Of a DNA stretch of 42,694 bases, positions 26,012-35,828 are shown piece by piece. The stretch is taken from assembly GCA_013151185.1 (NCBI GenBank), contig JAADIU010000122.1, forward strand, positions 1-42,694, in the 5' to 3' direction. The notes beneath the pieces are model-generated. The model was not told where the DNA came from and made no database searches. It worked only from the letters and a program-made list of their open reading frames with translations. This DNA is from Planctomycetota bacterium (GTDB lineage Bacteria > Planctomycetota > Phycisphaerae > UBA1845). The translations under genes were made by a program, and so were the position numbers. Each line of letters starts with the position of its first letter. Position 1 is the stretch's first letter.

Positions 26012-28060
26012 TTACGGATCGACTCTTCGGACTACGATGTCTTCGGTTGGAACGTTCGTCATACCGCTGTCCGAACCGACGTCGACAGCTTCGATTTCAT
26101 CCACAACGTTCATGCCATCGACCACCCTTGCGAACACGGTGAAGGGAGGCGAACCATTGTCCAGGTTGCTGTTGTCGTCCAGGTTGATGAAGATCTGGCT
26201 CGTTCCGGAGTTCGCATCGCTGCCGCGAAGCGCGACGGCGACCGTTCCGCGGATGTTGCTTTCGCCGTTGTTGGCTTCGCTTTGGATGGGGTCCCGAAGG
26301 TCGGGTGCCCGGACGAGTGTTTCGTTGTCGCGAATAAATCCGCCGGCTTGGATGACGAAACCGGTGGCGACGCGGTGCCAAACGATGCCGGAATAGAAAC
26401 CCGAATCTACATATCGAAGGAAATTAGCGCACGTTCCGGGGGCGGCTTGCGTCAGTAACTCAAGCGTGATGTTGCCATCGACGCCGCCTTCGTTTTCGAT
26501 GACGACGCGTGGCAGTTCGTCGGGTATACCCACGACAACGACGCGGCCCCTGATCGGTGCGCCACCTCCCTGGTTCCTGATGAAGACCTTGAAGACGATG
26601 GAGTCGCTGGAACGAATCGTGGCAGTGGGACTGAAAGCGCCCACATTGCTAATCTCGGCGAGACCATTCGAAGATATCCATGTGAAGGCCATCCCGGGGC
26701 GTTGATTCTCGATGATCGCGTCGAGTTGCACCGTTTGGCCGACCACCTGGATGGGCAAAGACGCGGTGACGGTGACGGTGGTGGGGGCGTCCTCATCGTT
26801 CATTCCGTTGGTGTCTGCGTCATCCGTCCCGTTGGAGTTGGCATCGTCCAACCCGTTTGTGTCGACGACGCGGATGTCGTCCGGGGGCGTCGTTGGGATT
26901 TTGGATTCCGCTCGCGTGACCGACGACATAACGACGTCTTCGAGAGGCCTGTCAGTCTGCTCACCCGATTCAACCGCCGGTAGCGCGACAATCTCATCCG
27001 CTACATCCATGCCTTCAATGACGCGGGCGAACACGGTGAAGGACGGTTCCCCTTCATCGAGGTTGCTATTGTCGGAAAGATTGATGAAGAACTGGTTCGT
27101 GGCCGAATCGGAATCCGTCCCACGCAGAGCCATGGCCATCGACGAACGGAGGTTGCTGAATCCGTTGTTGGCTTCGCTCGCGAATGTCGGTCGTATACCG
27201 GACTTTTCGACCACAGCCCCGCTGTCATCGCGCTCAAAAGTGCCGCCTTGGATGACGAAGTCGGTGACCACCCGATGCCATATAATTCCGTTGTAGTATC
27301 CATCGTCGACGTAGCGGAGGAAGTTCGCGCATGTGTTGGGCGCGGCTTCGGTCAGCAACTCCATGACGATTCTGCCTTCGACAGACCCGGTGTTTTCGAT
27401 GATGACCTGCGGTGTGGTGTCGCTGATCCCGACGACAAAAACATCCTGTACACCAAAGCGCTCGATGCCGTTCTCAATCCCGGTAACGTTCACGCGCAAC
27501 CGCACAGTGCTTGCCGAGTTGACAGTGACTCGCGGGCTTTGAGCCGACGGATCGTCGATTTCGGCGTCACCTTCGATGACCTCCCACGAAAACGCCAGAT
27601 TCGAGAAGCCCGTTGTGTCGACATCCACCAGTGCATCGAGTTGCGTCGATTCGCCAATCACGCGCAGCGTCTCAACGGTGGTGGCGGTGAGTGCAAGGTC
27701 GCCTCCAACCAACACCGAGGCGAACGATGCATCGGTTTGCCCTGCGGCATCGGTCGCCCGCACGCGGAAGAGATAGCGGCCATTCTCTGTGAGCGGACCG
27801 ATATCGAGCAGCGCATTTGTATTGGCATCGGTGAGAACAAAAATCGAACCGTCGGGCTGACCCTCAAGATTCCAACGGAAACGAATGAGACCGGTTCCGC
27901 CAGTGGCGGTTGCGGTCAAAGAAATCGGCTCGTCGAGAGGTACGACGCGGTCTGGACCGGCATCTGCGTCGAGTCTGTTATTGGCTGGAGGCGCAAACAA
28001 CTCGCAACCTGCGGGGACAAATGCAATCGCCGCGAGAATCAAACATGACCAATACTTCAT
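26012..28060 (-). CDS. lipoprotein with two cyclophilin-type peptidyl-prolyl isomerase domains and Ig/PKD-like modules
   Basis: Start 28060 gives MKYWSCLILAAIAFVPAGC lipobox; two copies of 'IENxGxVxGxIxxELLTxAAPxTCANFLRYVDxGxYxGIxWHRVxTxFVIQxG...FINLxDNSNL..G.PxFTVFARVxxGMxVxDEI'. Confidence 0.92.
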   Translation of the reverse strand: MKYWSCLILAAIAFVPAGCELFAPPANNRLDADAGPDRVVPLDEPISLTATATGGTGLIRFRWNLEGQPDGSIFVLTDANTNALLDIGPLTENGRYLFRVRATDAAGQTDASFASVLVGGDLALTATTVETLRVIGESTQLDALVDVDTTGFSNLAFSWEVIEGDAEIDDPSAQSPRVTVNSASTVRLRVNVTGIENGIERFGVQDVFVVGISDTTPQVIIENTGSVEGRIVMELLTEAAPNTCANFLRYVDDGYYNGIIWHRVVTDFVIQGGTFERDDSGAVVEKSGIRPTFASEANNGFSNLRSSMAMALRGTDSDSATNQFFINLSDNSNLDEGEPSFTVFARVIEGMDVADEIVALPAVESGEQTDRPLEDVVMSSVTRAESKIPTTPPDDIRVVDTNGLDDANSNGTDDADTNGMNDEDAPTTVTVTASLPIQVVGQTVQLDAIIENQRPGMAFTWISSNGLAEISNVGAFSPTATIRSSDSIVFKVFIRNQGGGAPIRGRVVVVGIPDELPRVVIENEGGVDGNITLELLTQAAPGTCANFLRYVDSGFYSGIVWHRVATGFVIQAGGFIRDNETLVRAPDLRDPIQSEANNGESNIRGTVAVALRGSDANSGTSQIFINLDDNSNLDNGSPPFTVFARVVDGMNVVDEIEAVDVGSDSGMTNVPTEDIVVRRVDP

Positions 28061-28138
28061 GGGTTCGTTCCGTTTCATCTTCCTAGGCAAAATCCGATCT
28101 CGTGCGATTCAACCTGTTGGGACATTAATCAACGATGC

Positions 28139-28208
28139 AGGGTCCGCTGTGCGGACCATTTTTCGGTATCGAATCATTGTCCGCGTGACGGTCCGCACAG
28201 CGGACCCT
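28139..28208. repeat. REP-like inverted pair, 19-nt arms
   Basis: agggtccgctgtgcggacc (28139..28157) and its exact reverse complement ggtccgcacagcggaccct (28190..28208); each arm is itself a hairpin (GGTCCGC-TGT-GCGGACC). Confidence 0.85.
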
Positions 28209-28326
28209 ACAAGAAATCTCGAACGCAACAGTTACGACGAGGAACGTTCAAGTGAACACAATGCCTGATCTTCTTGCTCCGCACCACCGGCGATGCCATT
28301 GTTGTGACTGTGCAGGCCGTTTTGAT

Positions 28327-28533
28327 TTATCGTCCAGCCGCATCGAGCGATTGAGCCTGAATCAATGCCCTCGGCGGCGGTAATGCCTTGGGCACAAAGA
28401 CGTTATATGTGATGAACGGGTACTTCCGCCCGCGCCAAAAGTAACGACTCTTCAATTGACATATCGTATCCCCGGGGTTGTGTCGCGTCGAGTCCGGCAC
28501 ACAGTGATGTGGGTAATCCCACTGCCGCAGACA
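28327..28533 (-). other. protein-like open frame without a good start (gene remnant?)
   Basis: Manual translation: CLRQWDYPHHCVPDSTRHNPGDTICQLKSRYFWRGRKYPFITYNVFVPKALPPPRALIQAQSLDAAGR*; in-frame TGA immediately upstream. Confidence 0.4.
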
Positions 28534-28952
28534 TCACGCATTTATCAGTACTGATGCGAACGCCTCAGGGTTTGCTGAGCTGGTTTCGCCAAGAATTGAA
28601 CGGTGCTGCAATCCGTTCCCCACCCCTGGAAGGCGTGGGCCACCCCACTACTGTTCGCTCGTTGCACGAACTCGATTAGAGAGTCCGCGTTCACCCGTAT
28701 CACCGGTTTCAGTGTTGCGACGTGCGGTGCGCGCACTGCGAGGGTCTCCGTCGTTTTTGTCACGACACTTCTGTGCGCCGATTCCGCGCTTGTTCGTACG
28801 ACGCAAGATGCACAGCGCAATCTCAGCCGCGTTGCCCATCGTTTGCGATCAAGATGATCGGCAGTTCTTGCCGACAAGCCTGTACCACCTTGCGGACCCG
28901 TCCGGTTCGCATATCAAAAGCATGGAAGCTGCGGTGAGGGGGCTGGCTCAGG

Positions 28953-31361
28953 ATGAGCGATACGGTTGCACATCGAATGACGTTGAGGGAGCGTGCGTCG
29001 GGGAAGTGGCAGATTCCCGCGCTGTGCGCTTCCACCATTCTTCTGGCAACCGTTGCACTTCAAGTCAAATCGCCCACACGCAAGATCGGGATCGATGGTA
29101 ATCTCGATCGAATCAATCAACTCATATCCGCGCAGTTGTTCGTTCCCGCACTCAACTTGACCCGTCAGCTCTTGACGTGGGAAGACCTTCACGATCAAGA
29201 CCGGAGTACGCTGCACGTTTATGCAGCCCGCGCTACATTTGAACGCGCAAAGTCACTCGGCAAGTTCAGCGAACAAGCCGTCGGTGAAACACTTGAGCAC
29301 TACAAACAAGCCATCGAGCAGCCCTACCCGCTCGACGCAAGCGACCACAGGCGAATCGCCGTGTGTCATGAAACGCTGGGGCAGCGGCTGCTTGCGCGAA
29401 CGCACTACCAAGCCGCTGCCAACCAAGCCGATCCGCCCGCCCTTGCTGACAAAGTGATCGAACTGGGTATCGCCATCACGGGCGTTGCGGATGACGAAAC
29501 GGAGGCGCTCCTGGCATCGTTCTGCGACGAAGCTGATGGATCGCTTGGTGATCTAATCTGGGCGCTGGAACAACGGGTAAATCTGCTGGAACGTCAGGAC
29601 AATCCCGACCAAATCGAGCCGCTGCTGAATCCGTATGAGGCTAAGTTCGCCGGGACATCGACCGAATCGAGCTATCGGTTTCTGCAATTGTTGGGTCTGC
29701 GTGGTGTGGCGAAATACGATGAAGCGGAACTCGGGTTGCGGGCTCTTCTCAACGACATCGAGCAAGATGATGCTGCCCGGGAAAAGTCCGAGTGGCTGTT
29801 GGGTTCGGTCGTGCTGAGTGACGGGGGCGCCCAAAGACCGGAGGAAGCGCTGTCGATCTTTCGCAATGTCATCGTGTCGAAGCAAGATCGGACGTATGTC
29901 GCGGCGAGCATGTTTGGAATGGCAGAAGCCTCCGCCCTGATGCAGCGGTTCGATGATGCGATCGCACACTATACAACTTTGGTTCGCGAGGTGCGTCGTG
30001 GATTGAACTCGGCTCGGGTAACACGGGCGGGATTGCTTGCGGCGCTGAGCGTCAGCGCTGATCTTGCACTATCGGGCGATGACCCACGTCACGCGATTGA
30101 GTTCCTGGAGTTGGCTGAGGACTTGGTGCGTCCAGATGATGACGAAGCCATGTCGCGCGTGTTGACGCGGCTGGGGCAGTTGCAGGCGATTGAAGCCAAG
30201 GCATATCTCGCCATCAAGCCAATCGCAATCGACGACGAAGGCGAATCCGCATCGAACCTCGAACAACCACTCGATTCCGAGCCGTGGGACGCGACCCTCT
30301 CGCAGAAGATGTTCGATGCTGCGGGAGCGACATACGTCAAGGTTGCGTGGTTAAGTACGTTGAATGAGGAACGGGCGGGGGCTGCGATGTGGACTGCGGC
30401 TGGCCTTTTTGACGAGGGCGGAAACCACGAGCGAGCGATTCAAATTCTGCGTGCGTTCGTTCGGGATCGCAGCGATGCGGATATCATCCCGCGTGTTCTA
30501 CTGCGATTGGGCCGATCCTTGCAGGCGGCGGGCCGTTACGAAGAAGCGGTAGAAGCCTACCAACGAAATATCAGCAGCCACCCTCGCTCGCCTTATGCCA
30601 ACGCTGCGTTGATTCCTCTTGCCGAGTGTTTTCTGGCGCGTGGTGGTGAGTTCGAGGCGCAGGCTGAATCCGCACTTCTTCAAATCACCCGAGACTCCGA
30701 GATTTTCACGCCGGCTGCCATCGAATTTCGCGACGCACTCTTCCTCTTGGGCGACCTGTATGGTCGGCAAGCGGCATACGAACGAGCGATCCCCGTGTTT
30801 GAAGAAGTCTTGGAACGATATTCGGATGATCCGCGTCGCATTCGCACTCAGTTTTTATTGGCAGATGCTTATCGCCAGAGTGCTCTCGCCATCAAGGAAG
30901 AAGTGCTTCAGCCCGAGTTCGTGGCTGAGAGTAAGCGGTTGCGATTTGAAATTCATCGACGTTTCTCCGTGGCCGCGGGGCGGTTTCGAAAGCTGATCGA
31001 CGAGATGACGCCGGGCGAATCATCGCTCGACGAGCTTGGCCGCGTGTACTTGCAGGACGCACGGTTGTTCGAGGCATCGTGCCTGTTTGAACTCGGACGA
31101 TTCAAAGAAGCGCTGGCTTTGTATGAGCGAGCCGCATGGATTTACAAGGACAGGCCAGCGGCATTGGGTGCTTATGTGCAGGTGATCAATTGCAACATCC
31201 TGCTGGAAAACACGGAGGAGGCTGCGTCGGCTCTTCGGCGGGCGCAGTTCTTGGTAGGCAGTATTGCAGAAGAACGATTCAGTGCGGCGGGCGAATTGGA
31301 AACCCGCGAGAGTTGGCGGCAACACTTTGAGTGGGTCGCCGAAGTGCTTGCCGACGGATAA
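28953..31361 (+). CDS. TPR-repeat protein with N-terminal membrane anchor
   Basis: 802-aa ORF; WQIPALCASTILLATVALQV anchor; multiple TPR-like pairs (LLRLGRSLQAAGRYEEAVEAYQRNISSHPRSPYANAALIPLAECFLARG). Confidence 0.8.
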   Translation: MSDTVAHRMTLRERASGKWQIPALCASTILLATVALQVKSPTRKIGIDGNLDRINQLISAQLFVPALNLTRQLLTWEDLHDQDRSTLHVYAARATFERAKSLGKFSEQAVGETLEHYKQAIEQPYPLDASDHRRIAVCHETLGQRLLARTHYQAAANQADPPALADKVIELGIAITGVADDETEALLASFCDEADGSLGDLIWALEQRVNLLERQDNPDQIEPLLNPYEAKFAGTSTESSYRFLQLLGLRGVAKYDEAELGLRALLNDIEQDDAAREKSEWLLGSVVLSDGGAQRPEEALSIFRNVIVSKQDRTYVAASMFGMAEASALMQRFDDAIAHYTTLVREVRRGLNSARVTRAGLLAALSVSADLALSGDDPRHAIEFLELAEDLVRPDDDEAMSRVLTRLGQLQAIEAKAYLAIKPIAIDDEGESASNLEQPLDSEPWDATLSQKMFDAAGATYVKVAWLSTLNEERAGAAMWTAAGLFDEGGNHERAIQILRAFVRDRSDADIIPRVLLRLGRSLQAAGRYEEAVEAYQRNISSHPRSPYANAALIPLAECFLARGGEFEAQAESALLQITRDSEIFTPAAIEFRDALFLLGDLYGRQAAYERAIPVFEEVLERYSDDPRRIRTQFLLADAYRQSALAIKEEVLQPEFVAESKRLRFEIHRRFSVAAGRFRKLIDEMTPGESSLDELGRVYLQDARLFEASCLFELGRFKEALALYERAAWIYKDRPAALGAYVQVINCNILLENTEEAASALRRAQFLVGSIAEERFSAAGELETRESWRQHFEWVAEVLADG

Positions 31362-31421
31362 CGGCAGCAGGGTACTTCGATCAACCGTTTGGCGATCATT
31401 GGTGGCAACACGGAGAACATC

Positions 31422-31898
31422 ATGACACATGGCGAACACGCTTCATTCAGGCAGGCGACCGAGATGGTGGGCCTGCTGTCCAGGCAACTTTCTCTCTACG
31501 ATCAGTTGACCGCCCTTGCCGACAAGCAACGGGGTTTGATTTCGGCGGAAGACACGCGACCGTTGTTGAAACTTCTGGCGCAGCGGCAGCGATTGACCAT
31601 CGAGTTGGAAGCGTTGAACAAGCGCATGGAGCCGGTGCGTATCGCGTGGCCAAAAGTACGCGACGGACTTGAGCCACAGGACCGTGCGATGACCGAGGAT
31701 CTCATCGCCAAGGTAAACAAACGGTTGAAGGGACTTCTCGAAGGTGACGCAGAGGACGTTGAATTGTTGAAGATTCGCAAGCAGCGCGTCGGTACAGAAT
31801 TGGGCGGTGTTCGCAATCGCCGAAAAGCAGTTGCCGCCTATCAGAGCGCTGCAAACGTGACGGTTCCCCACTTCGACAAAACACACAGCGAGGTGTAA
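31422..31898 (+). CDS. flgN: FlgN-like flagellar export chaperone
   Basis: Small helical protein at the head of a flagellar cluster; LLSRQLSLYDQLTALADKQRGLISAEDTRPLLKLLAQRQRLTIELEALNKRMEPVR resembles FlgN; C-terminal KAVAAYQS. Confidence 0.65.
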   Translation: MTHGEHASFRQATEMVGLLSRQLSLYDQLTALADKQRGLISAEDTRPLLKLLAQRQRLTIELEALNKRMEPVRIAWPKVRDGLEPQDRAMTEDLIAKVNKRLKGLLEGDAEDVELLKIRKQRVGTELGGVRNRRKAVAAYQSAANVTVPHFDKTHSEV

Positions 31899-31903
31899 CT
31901 CCA

Positions 31904-32824
31904 TTGACGACGGCGACAATACAACCGCAAGTGTTGAATGCAAAGATCACCCATCGCGAACGCGAGCTGGGGGCGATCATCAACGCGTACAACGAGGTGA
32001 CCGAACGCCTCAAGCAATCGCACGATCAATTGCGAAATGAAGTTGTGCGTCTGCACACGCAGTTGGACGAAAAGAATCGTGAGTTGGCGCGCAGGGAACG
32101 GTTGGCCGCCCTGGGAGAGATGGCGGCTGGCGTGGCCCACGAGATTCGCAACCCGTTGGGCGGGATTCGGTTGTACGCATCGTTGTTGATCAAGGATCTG
32201 GATGATCAGCCCGAGGCGCAGCGGTTGGCACAAAAAATGTCAGATGGTGTCACCATGTTGGAGGGCATCGTTGGCGGGGTGATGGAGTTTGCCGGCGAAT
32301 CACAACCGGATCTTGAGGCGGTGAGCTTGCAGCGTCTTGTGGAAGAAGCGTTGGGGTTGGCTGCTCCTTCGATCACTGCGAGGTGTGTTGAACCGCGCGT
32401 TTCGCCGATTGACGTCAGCGTATGTGTTAAGGCGGATTCCAATCAGATTTTGCGGGCGCTGCTGAATTTGCTTTTGAACGCGGTGGACGCGGTGGATGAA
32501 GGCGGCTGCATCGAGGTGTGGACGCAGCTCGATCCTTCGGGGGCAAACTGCGAGATTCATGTGGCCGACGACGGTGCGGGGATTGCGCCCGAATTGTTGA
32601 ACCGAATTTTTCATCCGTTCTTTACGACGAAGTCTTCCGGAACGGGGTTGGGTTTGGCTGTCGTGCATCGTATTGCGGATGCGCATGACGGCTCGGTGCG
32701 GGCGAAGAATCGATCGGGAGGCGGCGCGGATTTTTGTTTAACGTTGCCGCTGTCAACACCATCAAAGCTAACACCACCAAAGTCAACGGAAACCAAAGGC
32801 GTCACCGAGTCGGGCGGAGACTAG
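31904..32824 (+). CDS. sensor histidine kinase (NtrB/FleS/FlgS-like)
   Basis: ERLAALGEMAAGVAHEIRNPLGGIRLYASLL (H box), NLLLNAVDAVDEGG (N box), VADDGAGIAPELLNRIFHPFFTTKSSGTGLGLAVVHRI (G boxes). TTG start. Confidence 0.92.
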   Translation: MTTATIQPQVLNAKITHRERELGAIINAYNEVTERLKQSHDQLRNEVVRLHTQLDEKNRELARRERLAALGEMAAGVAHEIRNPLGGIRLYASLLIKDLDDQPEAQRLAQKMSDGVTMLEGIVGGVMEFAGESQPDLEAVSLQRLVEEALGLAAPSITARCVEPRVSPIDVSVCVKADSNQILRALLNLLLNAVDAVDEGGCIEVWTQLDPSGANCEIHVADDGAGIAPELLNRIFHPFFTTKSSGTGLGLAVVHRIADAHDGSVRAKNRSGGGADFCLTLPLSTPSKLTPPKSTETKGVTESGGD

Positions 32825-32829
32825 ACGGT

Positions 32830-34257
32830 ATGGCAAATATTTGTGTTGTGGATGACAAAGAACTTCTGCGCGAATCACTGGCTGCGACCCTCGAGCGCGA
32901 GGACCACCGCGTCACTGCGTTCGGGCGGCCTGATGAAGCGCTGCCCGCTATCACGCAAAACCAGTACGACGTGGTATTGACGGATCTGAAAATGCCCGGC
33001 ATGGACGGTGTGAGCATGCTGCGCGAGATGCGTGCGGCTGGCTGCGAGACGCCGGTGATCGTGATGACTGCGTTCGGATCGGTCGCGTCAGCGGTTGATG
33101 CGATGAAACTTGGCGCGTCCGACTACATTCAAAAACCATTCGATGCCGACATGATTGTTGTCCAGGTAGAGCGGGCGATGAAGCAGGCCAGGGTGGTCGC
33201 GGAAAACGAAGCGCTTCGCACGAATGCAAACGACATGCAGGCGTTGCGCCAAATGATTGGTGACAGCGACGCGATGATCGAAACGCGAATCAAAATCGCC
33301 CGCGTAGCCGCGAGTCAAGGCACGGTGTTGGTCAGCGGTGAGTCGGGAACGGGTAAGGAACTGGTCGCCCGGGCGATCCATTCTGCGTCGCGACGGGCAT
33401 CGAAACCGATGATGTGTTTGAACTGCGCCGCGCTCAGCGAAAACCTGCTCGAAAGTGAACTGTTCGGTCACGAGCGGGGCGCGTTTACCGGGGCGGACCG
33501 CGCCCGCAAAGGCCGCTTTGAAATGGCAGACGAGGGTACGCTTCTGCTGGATGAAATTTCAGAGATGGCGCTTCCATTGCAGGCCAAGCTGCTCCGCGTG
33601 TTGCAGGAAGGCGAGTTCGAGCGGGTTGGAAGCAGTCTTACGCGACGGGCAAGCGTGCGCATCGTGGCTACGACCAACCGGGATTTGAAAGAATGGGTTC
33701 GCAGCGGACAGTTCCGAGAGGATTTGTATTACCGCCTCCATGTGTTGCCCATCACGATCGCGCCGCTGCGTTCGCGCGTCGAAGATGTACCGTTGCTGAC
33801 GTCGCATTTTCTGGCGCAAATCGCGCGTCGCGACGGTAGCGAGCCCGCACGGTTTGAGAAGAGCGCGATAACGCTCCTCAAGGCATACAACTGGCCGGGT
33901 AATGTGCGCGAATTAGAAAATGTTTGTGAACGTGCGGCGACCCTTTCGACCGAACGGCTGATCCCGGCGGACCTGATCGAAAACTGGTTGGTGAATACAT
34001 CGCAGTCTGGCGGTGCCTTTTCGAGTCTGCGTCATGGGCGGATGTTGGAAGACATGGAGCGGAGTTTGATCGAACATGCGCTGGAGCAGCACGGGGGACA
34101 TCGCGAAAAATCGGCGAAGGCGCTCGGTATGGGTGTTCGCACATTGGGGATGAAGCTCAAGCAGTGGCGTGAGGAATCCAAACGCAGTGAAACTCGCACA
34201 GATGTCCCGGCGACATCGAGCGCCGACGAAGCAATTGTAGGAGGCTCGCGAGCGTGA
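32830..34257 (+). CDS. sigma54-dependent response regulator (FleR/FlrC/NtrC-like)
   Basis: Start 32830; receiver (VVLTDLKMPGMDGVSMLREM), Walker A GESGTGKE, ESELFGHERGAFTGA (GAFTGA), C-terminal Fis-type HTH (HREKSAKALGMGVRTLGMKLKQW). Confidence 0.95.
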   Translation: MANICVVDDKELLRESLAATLEREDHRVTAFGRPDEALPAITQNQYDVVLTDLKMPGMDGVSMLREMRAAGCETPVIVMTAFGSVASAVDAMKLGASDYIQKPFDADMIVVQVERAMKQARVVAENEALRTNANDMQALRQMIGDSDAMIETRIKIARVAASQGTVLVSGESGTGKELVARAIHSASRRASKPMMCLNCAALSENLLESELFGHERGAFTGADRARKGRFEMADEGTLLLDEISEMALPLQAKLLRVLQEGEFERVGSSLTRRASVRIVATTNRDLKEWVRSGQFREDLYYRLHVLPITIAPLRSRVEDVPLLTSHFLAQIARRDGSEPARFEKSAITLLKAYNWPGNVRELENVCERAATLSTERLIPADLIENWLVNTSQSGGAFSSLRHGRMLEDMERSLIEHALEQHGGHREKSAKALGMGVRTLGMKLKQWREESKRSETRTDVPATSSADEAIVGGSRA

Positions 34258-34452
34258 GGTTAGGAATTCGCGGGGCGCGTGAATCGGCAATTGCTGCCGA
34301 ATGCGCAGGAATTGCCGTGTGATGTGAACCTGCATCTGCGTTGTGGGTGCTGGACAGCGATTGGAACGGAGGATGCAGCGGAAGGTTGAACCCCGGCTGC
34401 GCCCAAGGTGTTTTGGTGATGGGACGCCAAGCGTTAATTGAAAGTAGATACG

Positions 34453-34893
34453 ATGGCTGGTTTTTTTTCAAAACTGTCGGACGGAGGTGCGATGCCCGCG
34501 TTGCTTGCAACGTGGTCGTTCTCTCAGCAGAAGCATCGCGTCATCGCTGACAACATCGCGAACATCTCGACGCCAAATTACAAGGCGAAGCGGCTTGACT
34601 ATGAGAAATTTCAAGGTGCCCTGGGTGAGGCGATGGATCGAAGGCAGGGGAGTCCAAGCACTCCGTTCGTGTTGAAACGCAACGCGCAGTTTCACACAAA
34701 TTCGCGGGGGGAACTCGTGACGACTCCCGTGATCAAGCCAAGTCGAAACGGTGTGTTTCACGATGGGACGAACGTTTCGATTGAATCCGAGATGACCGAC
34801 CTGGCTGCCAACGCAATGTTGCACGAAATGACAACCACGTTGGTCAACGGTTCCTTCGGGGCTATGAGGAAAGCAATTAGAGGACGCGTGTAG
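34453..34893 (+). CDS. flgB: flagellar basal body rod protein FlgB
   Basis: SQQKHRVIADNIANISTPNYKAKRLDYEKFQGAL; position before flgC. Confidence 0.9.
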   Translation: MAGFFSKLSDGGAMPALLATWSFSQQKHRVIADNIANISTPNYKAKRLDYEKFQGALGEAMDRRQGSPSTPFVLKRNAQFHTNSRGELVTTPVIKPSRNGVFHDGTNVSIESEMTDLAANAMLHEMTTTLVNGSFGAMRKAIRGRV

Positions 34894-34920
34894 TCGCAAG
34901 CGTCGCGTGGAGTTTGATTC

Positions 34921-35343
34921 ATGTTTATGTCTACGATGGATATCAGTTCTTCGGCGCTGGTTGCTCAGCGAACGAACCTCGACACGATCGCGGGCAACAT
35001 CGCCAACATGCAGGCCACGCGCGACGAAAATGGCGATGCGAATCCGTATCGACGTAGGATCGCGCTGTTTGCACATGGGGCGAGGGGTTCCGGACGGGGT
35101 GCGGCGGGCGTACGCGTCGATAGCATCGTTGAAAGCGACGATGCGTTTCGACTCGTTCACGATCCAAGCCACCCCGACGCGATCAAACAGGGGGAGCAGG
35201 CGGGGTATGTGCGCTATCCGAATGTTGACTACAGCACGGAAATGGTCAACGGAATGATGGCCGCTCGGATTTACGAGGCCAACGTGACGGTGATGGAGAT
35301 CACCAAAACGATGATGGCCGCCAGCTTGCGGGTGATGGCCTGA
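34921..35343 (+). CDS. flgC: flagellar basal body rod protein FlgC
   Basis: MDISSSALVAQRTNLDTIAGNIANMQATRDENGDANPYRRR...VRYPNVDYSTEMVNGMMAARIYEANVTVMEITKTM. Confidence 0.93.
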   Translation: MFMSTMDISSSALVAQRTNLDTIAGNIANMQATRDENGDANPYRRRIALFAHGARGSGRGAAGVRVDSIVESDDAFRLVHDPSHPDAIKQGEQAGYVRYPNVDYSTEMVNGMMAARIYEANVTVMEITKTMMAASLRVMA

Positions 35344-35399
35344 CCCGTGGTTTGCACGATGCGTTGCACTGACAAAATGTTGAACAAGCGAGAACTTCG

Positions 35400-35705
35400 A
35401 TGATTGATCCAGCGGCAATGAACAATGTGAATCAGGTTGCGGCACCGATGAACCCGGCTGCGAAGCCTGCGTCACCGGCAGGCGGTTCGGAGTTTTATGA
35501 CCTCGTGCTTAACAGCCTCGATGAAGTCAACCGTTTGCAAATGGAAGCGGATCAAGGCGTTCAGGATTTGTACGCAGGCAAGACCGACGATGTGGCGAGT
35601 GTGTTCTCCGCAGTCAATAAAGCCGGGGTTGCGTTCGACCTGCTCATGGAAATGCGAAACAAACTGATGGATGCATACCGAGACATTCAACAAATCAGGT
35701 TATAG
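35400..35705 (+). CDS. fliE: flagellar hook-basal body complex protein FliE
   Basis: SLDEVNRLQMEADQGVQDLYAGKTDDVASVFSAVNKAGVAFDLLMEMRNKLMDAYRDIQQIRL. Confidence 0.9.
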   Translation: MIDPAAMNNVNQVAAPMNPAAKPASPAGGSEFYDLVLNSLDEVNRLQMEADQGVQDLYAGKTDDVASVFSAVNKAGVAFDLLMEMRNKLMDAYRDIQQIRL

Positions 35706-35828
35706 GCAGTAGATCAGGATATTGGGCAGGACTCGTCCGAGTGTGATGGGCCATCCGGGGACCGGAGGCAGCGCTTGGTTTCAAAACGCTTCAAGCAACC
35801 ATTCAGTCGTGGTCATGGATGATACGGC

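Noticed and set aside
28545-28877. 110-aa minus-strand ORF in the 28.3-28.9 kb gap
   Set aside because: Arg/Thr-rich composition, no motif, competing ORFs in other frames; not supportable as a gene.
35349-35364. Sigma54 promoter (tggtttgcacgatgc) upstream of fliE
   Set aside because: GG and GC have the right 10-nt spacing, but the match to TGGCACG-N4-TTGC is poor; it may be chance despite the neighbouring sigma54 regulator.
34468-35475. 335-aa minus-strand ORF over flgB/flgC
   Set aside because: Shadow ORF; flgB and flgC are unambiguous on the plus strand.
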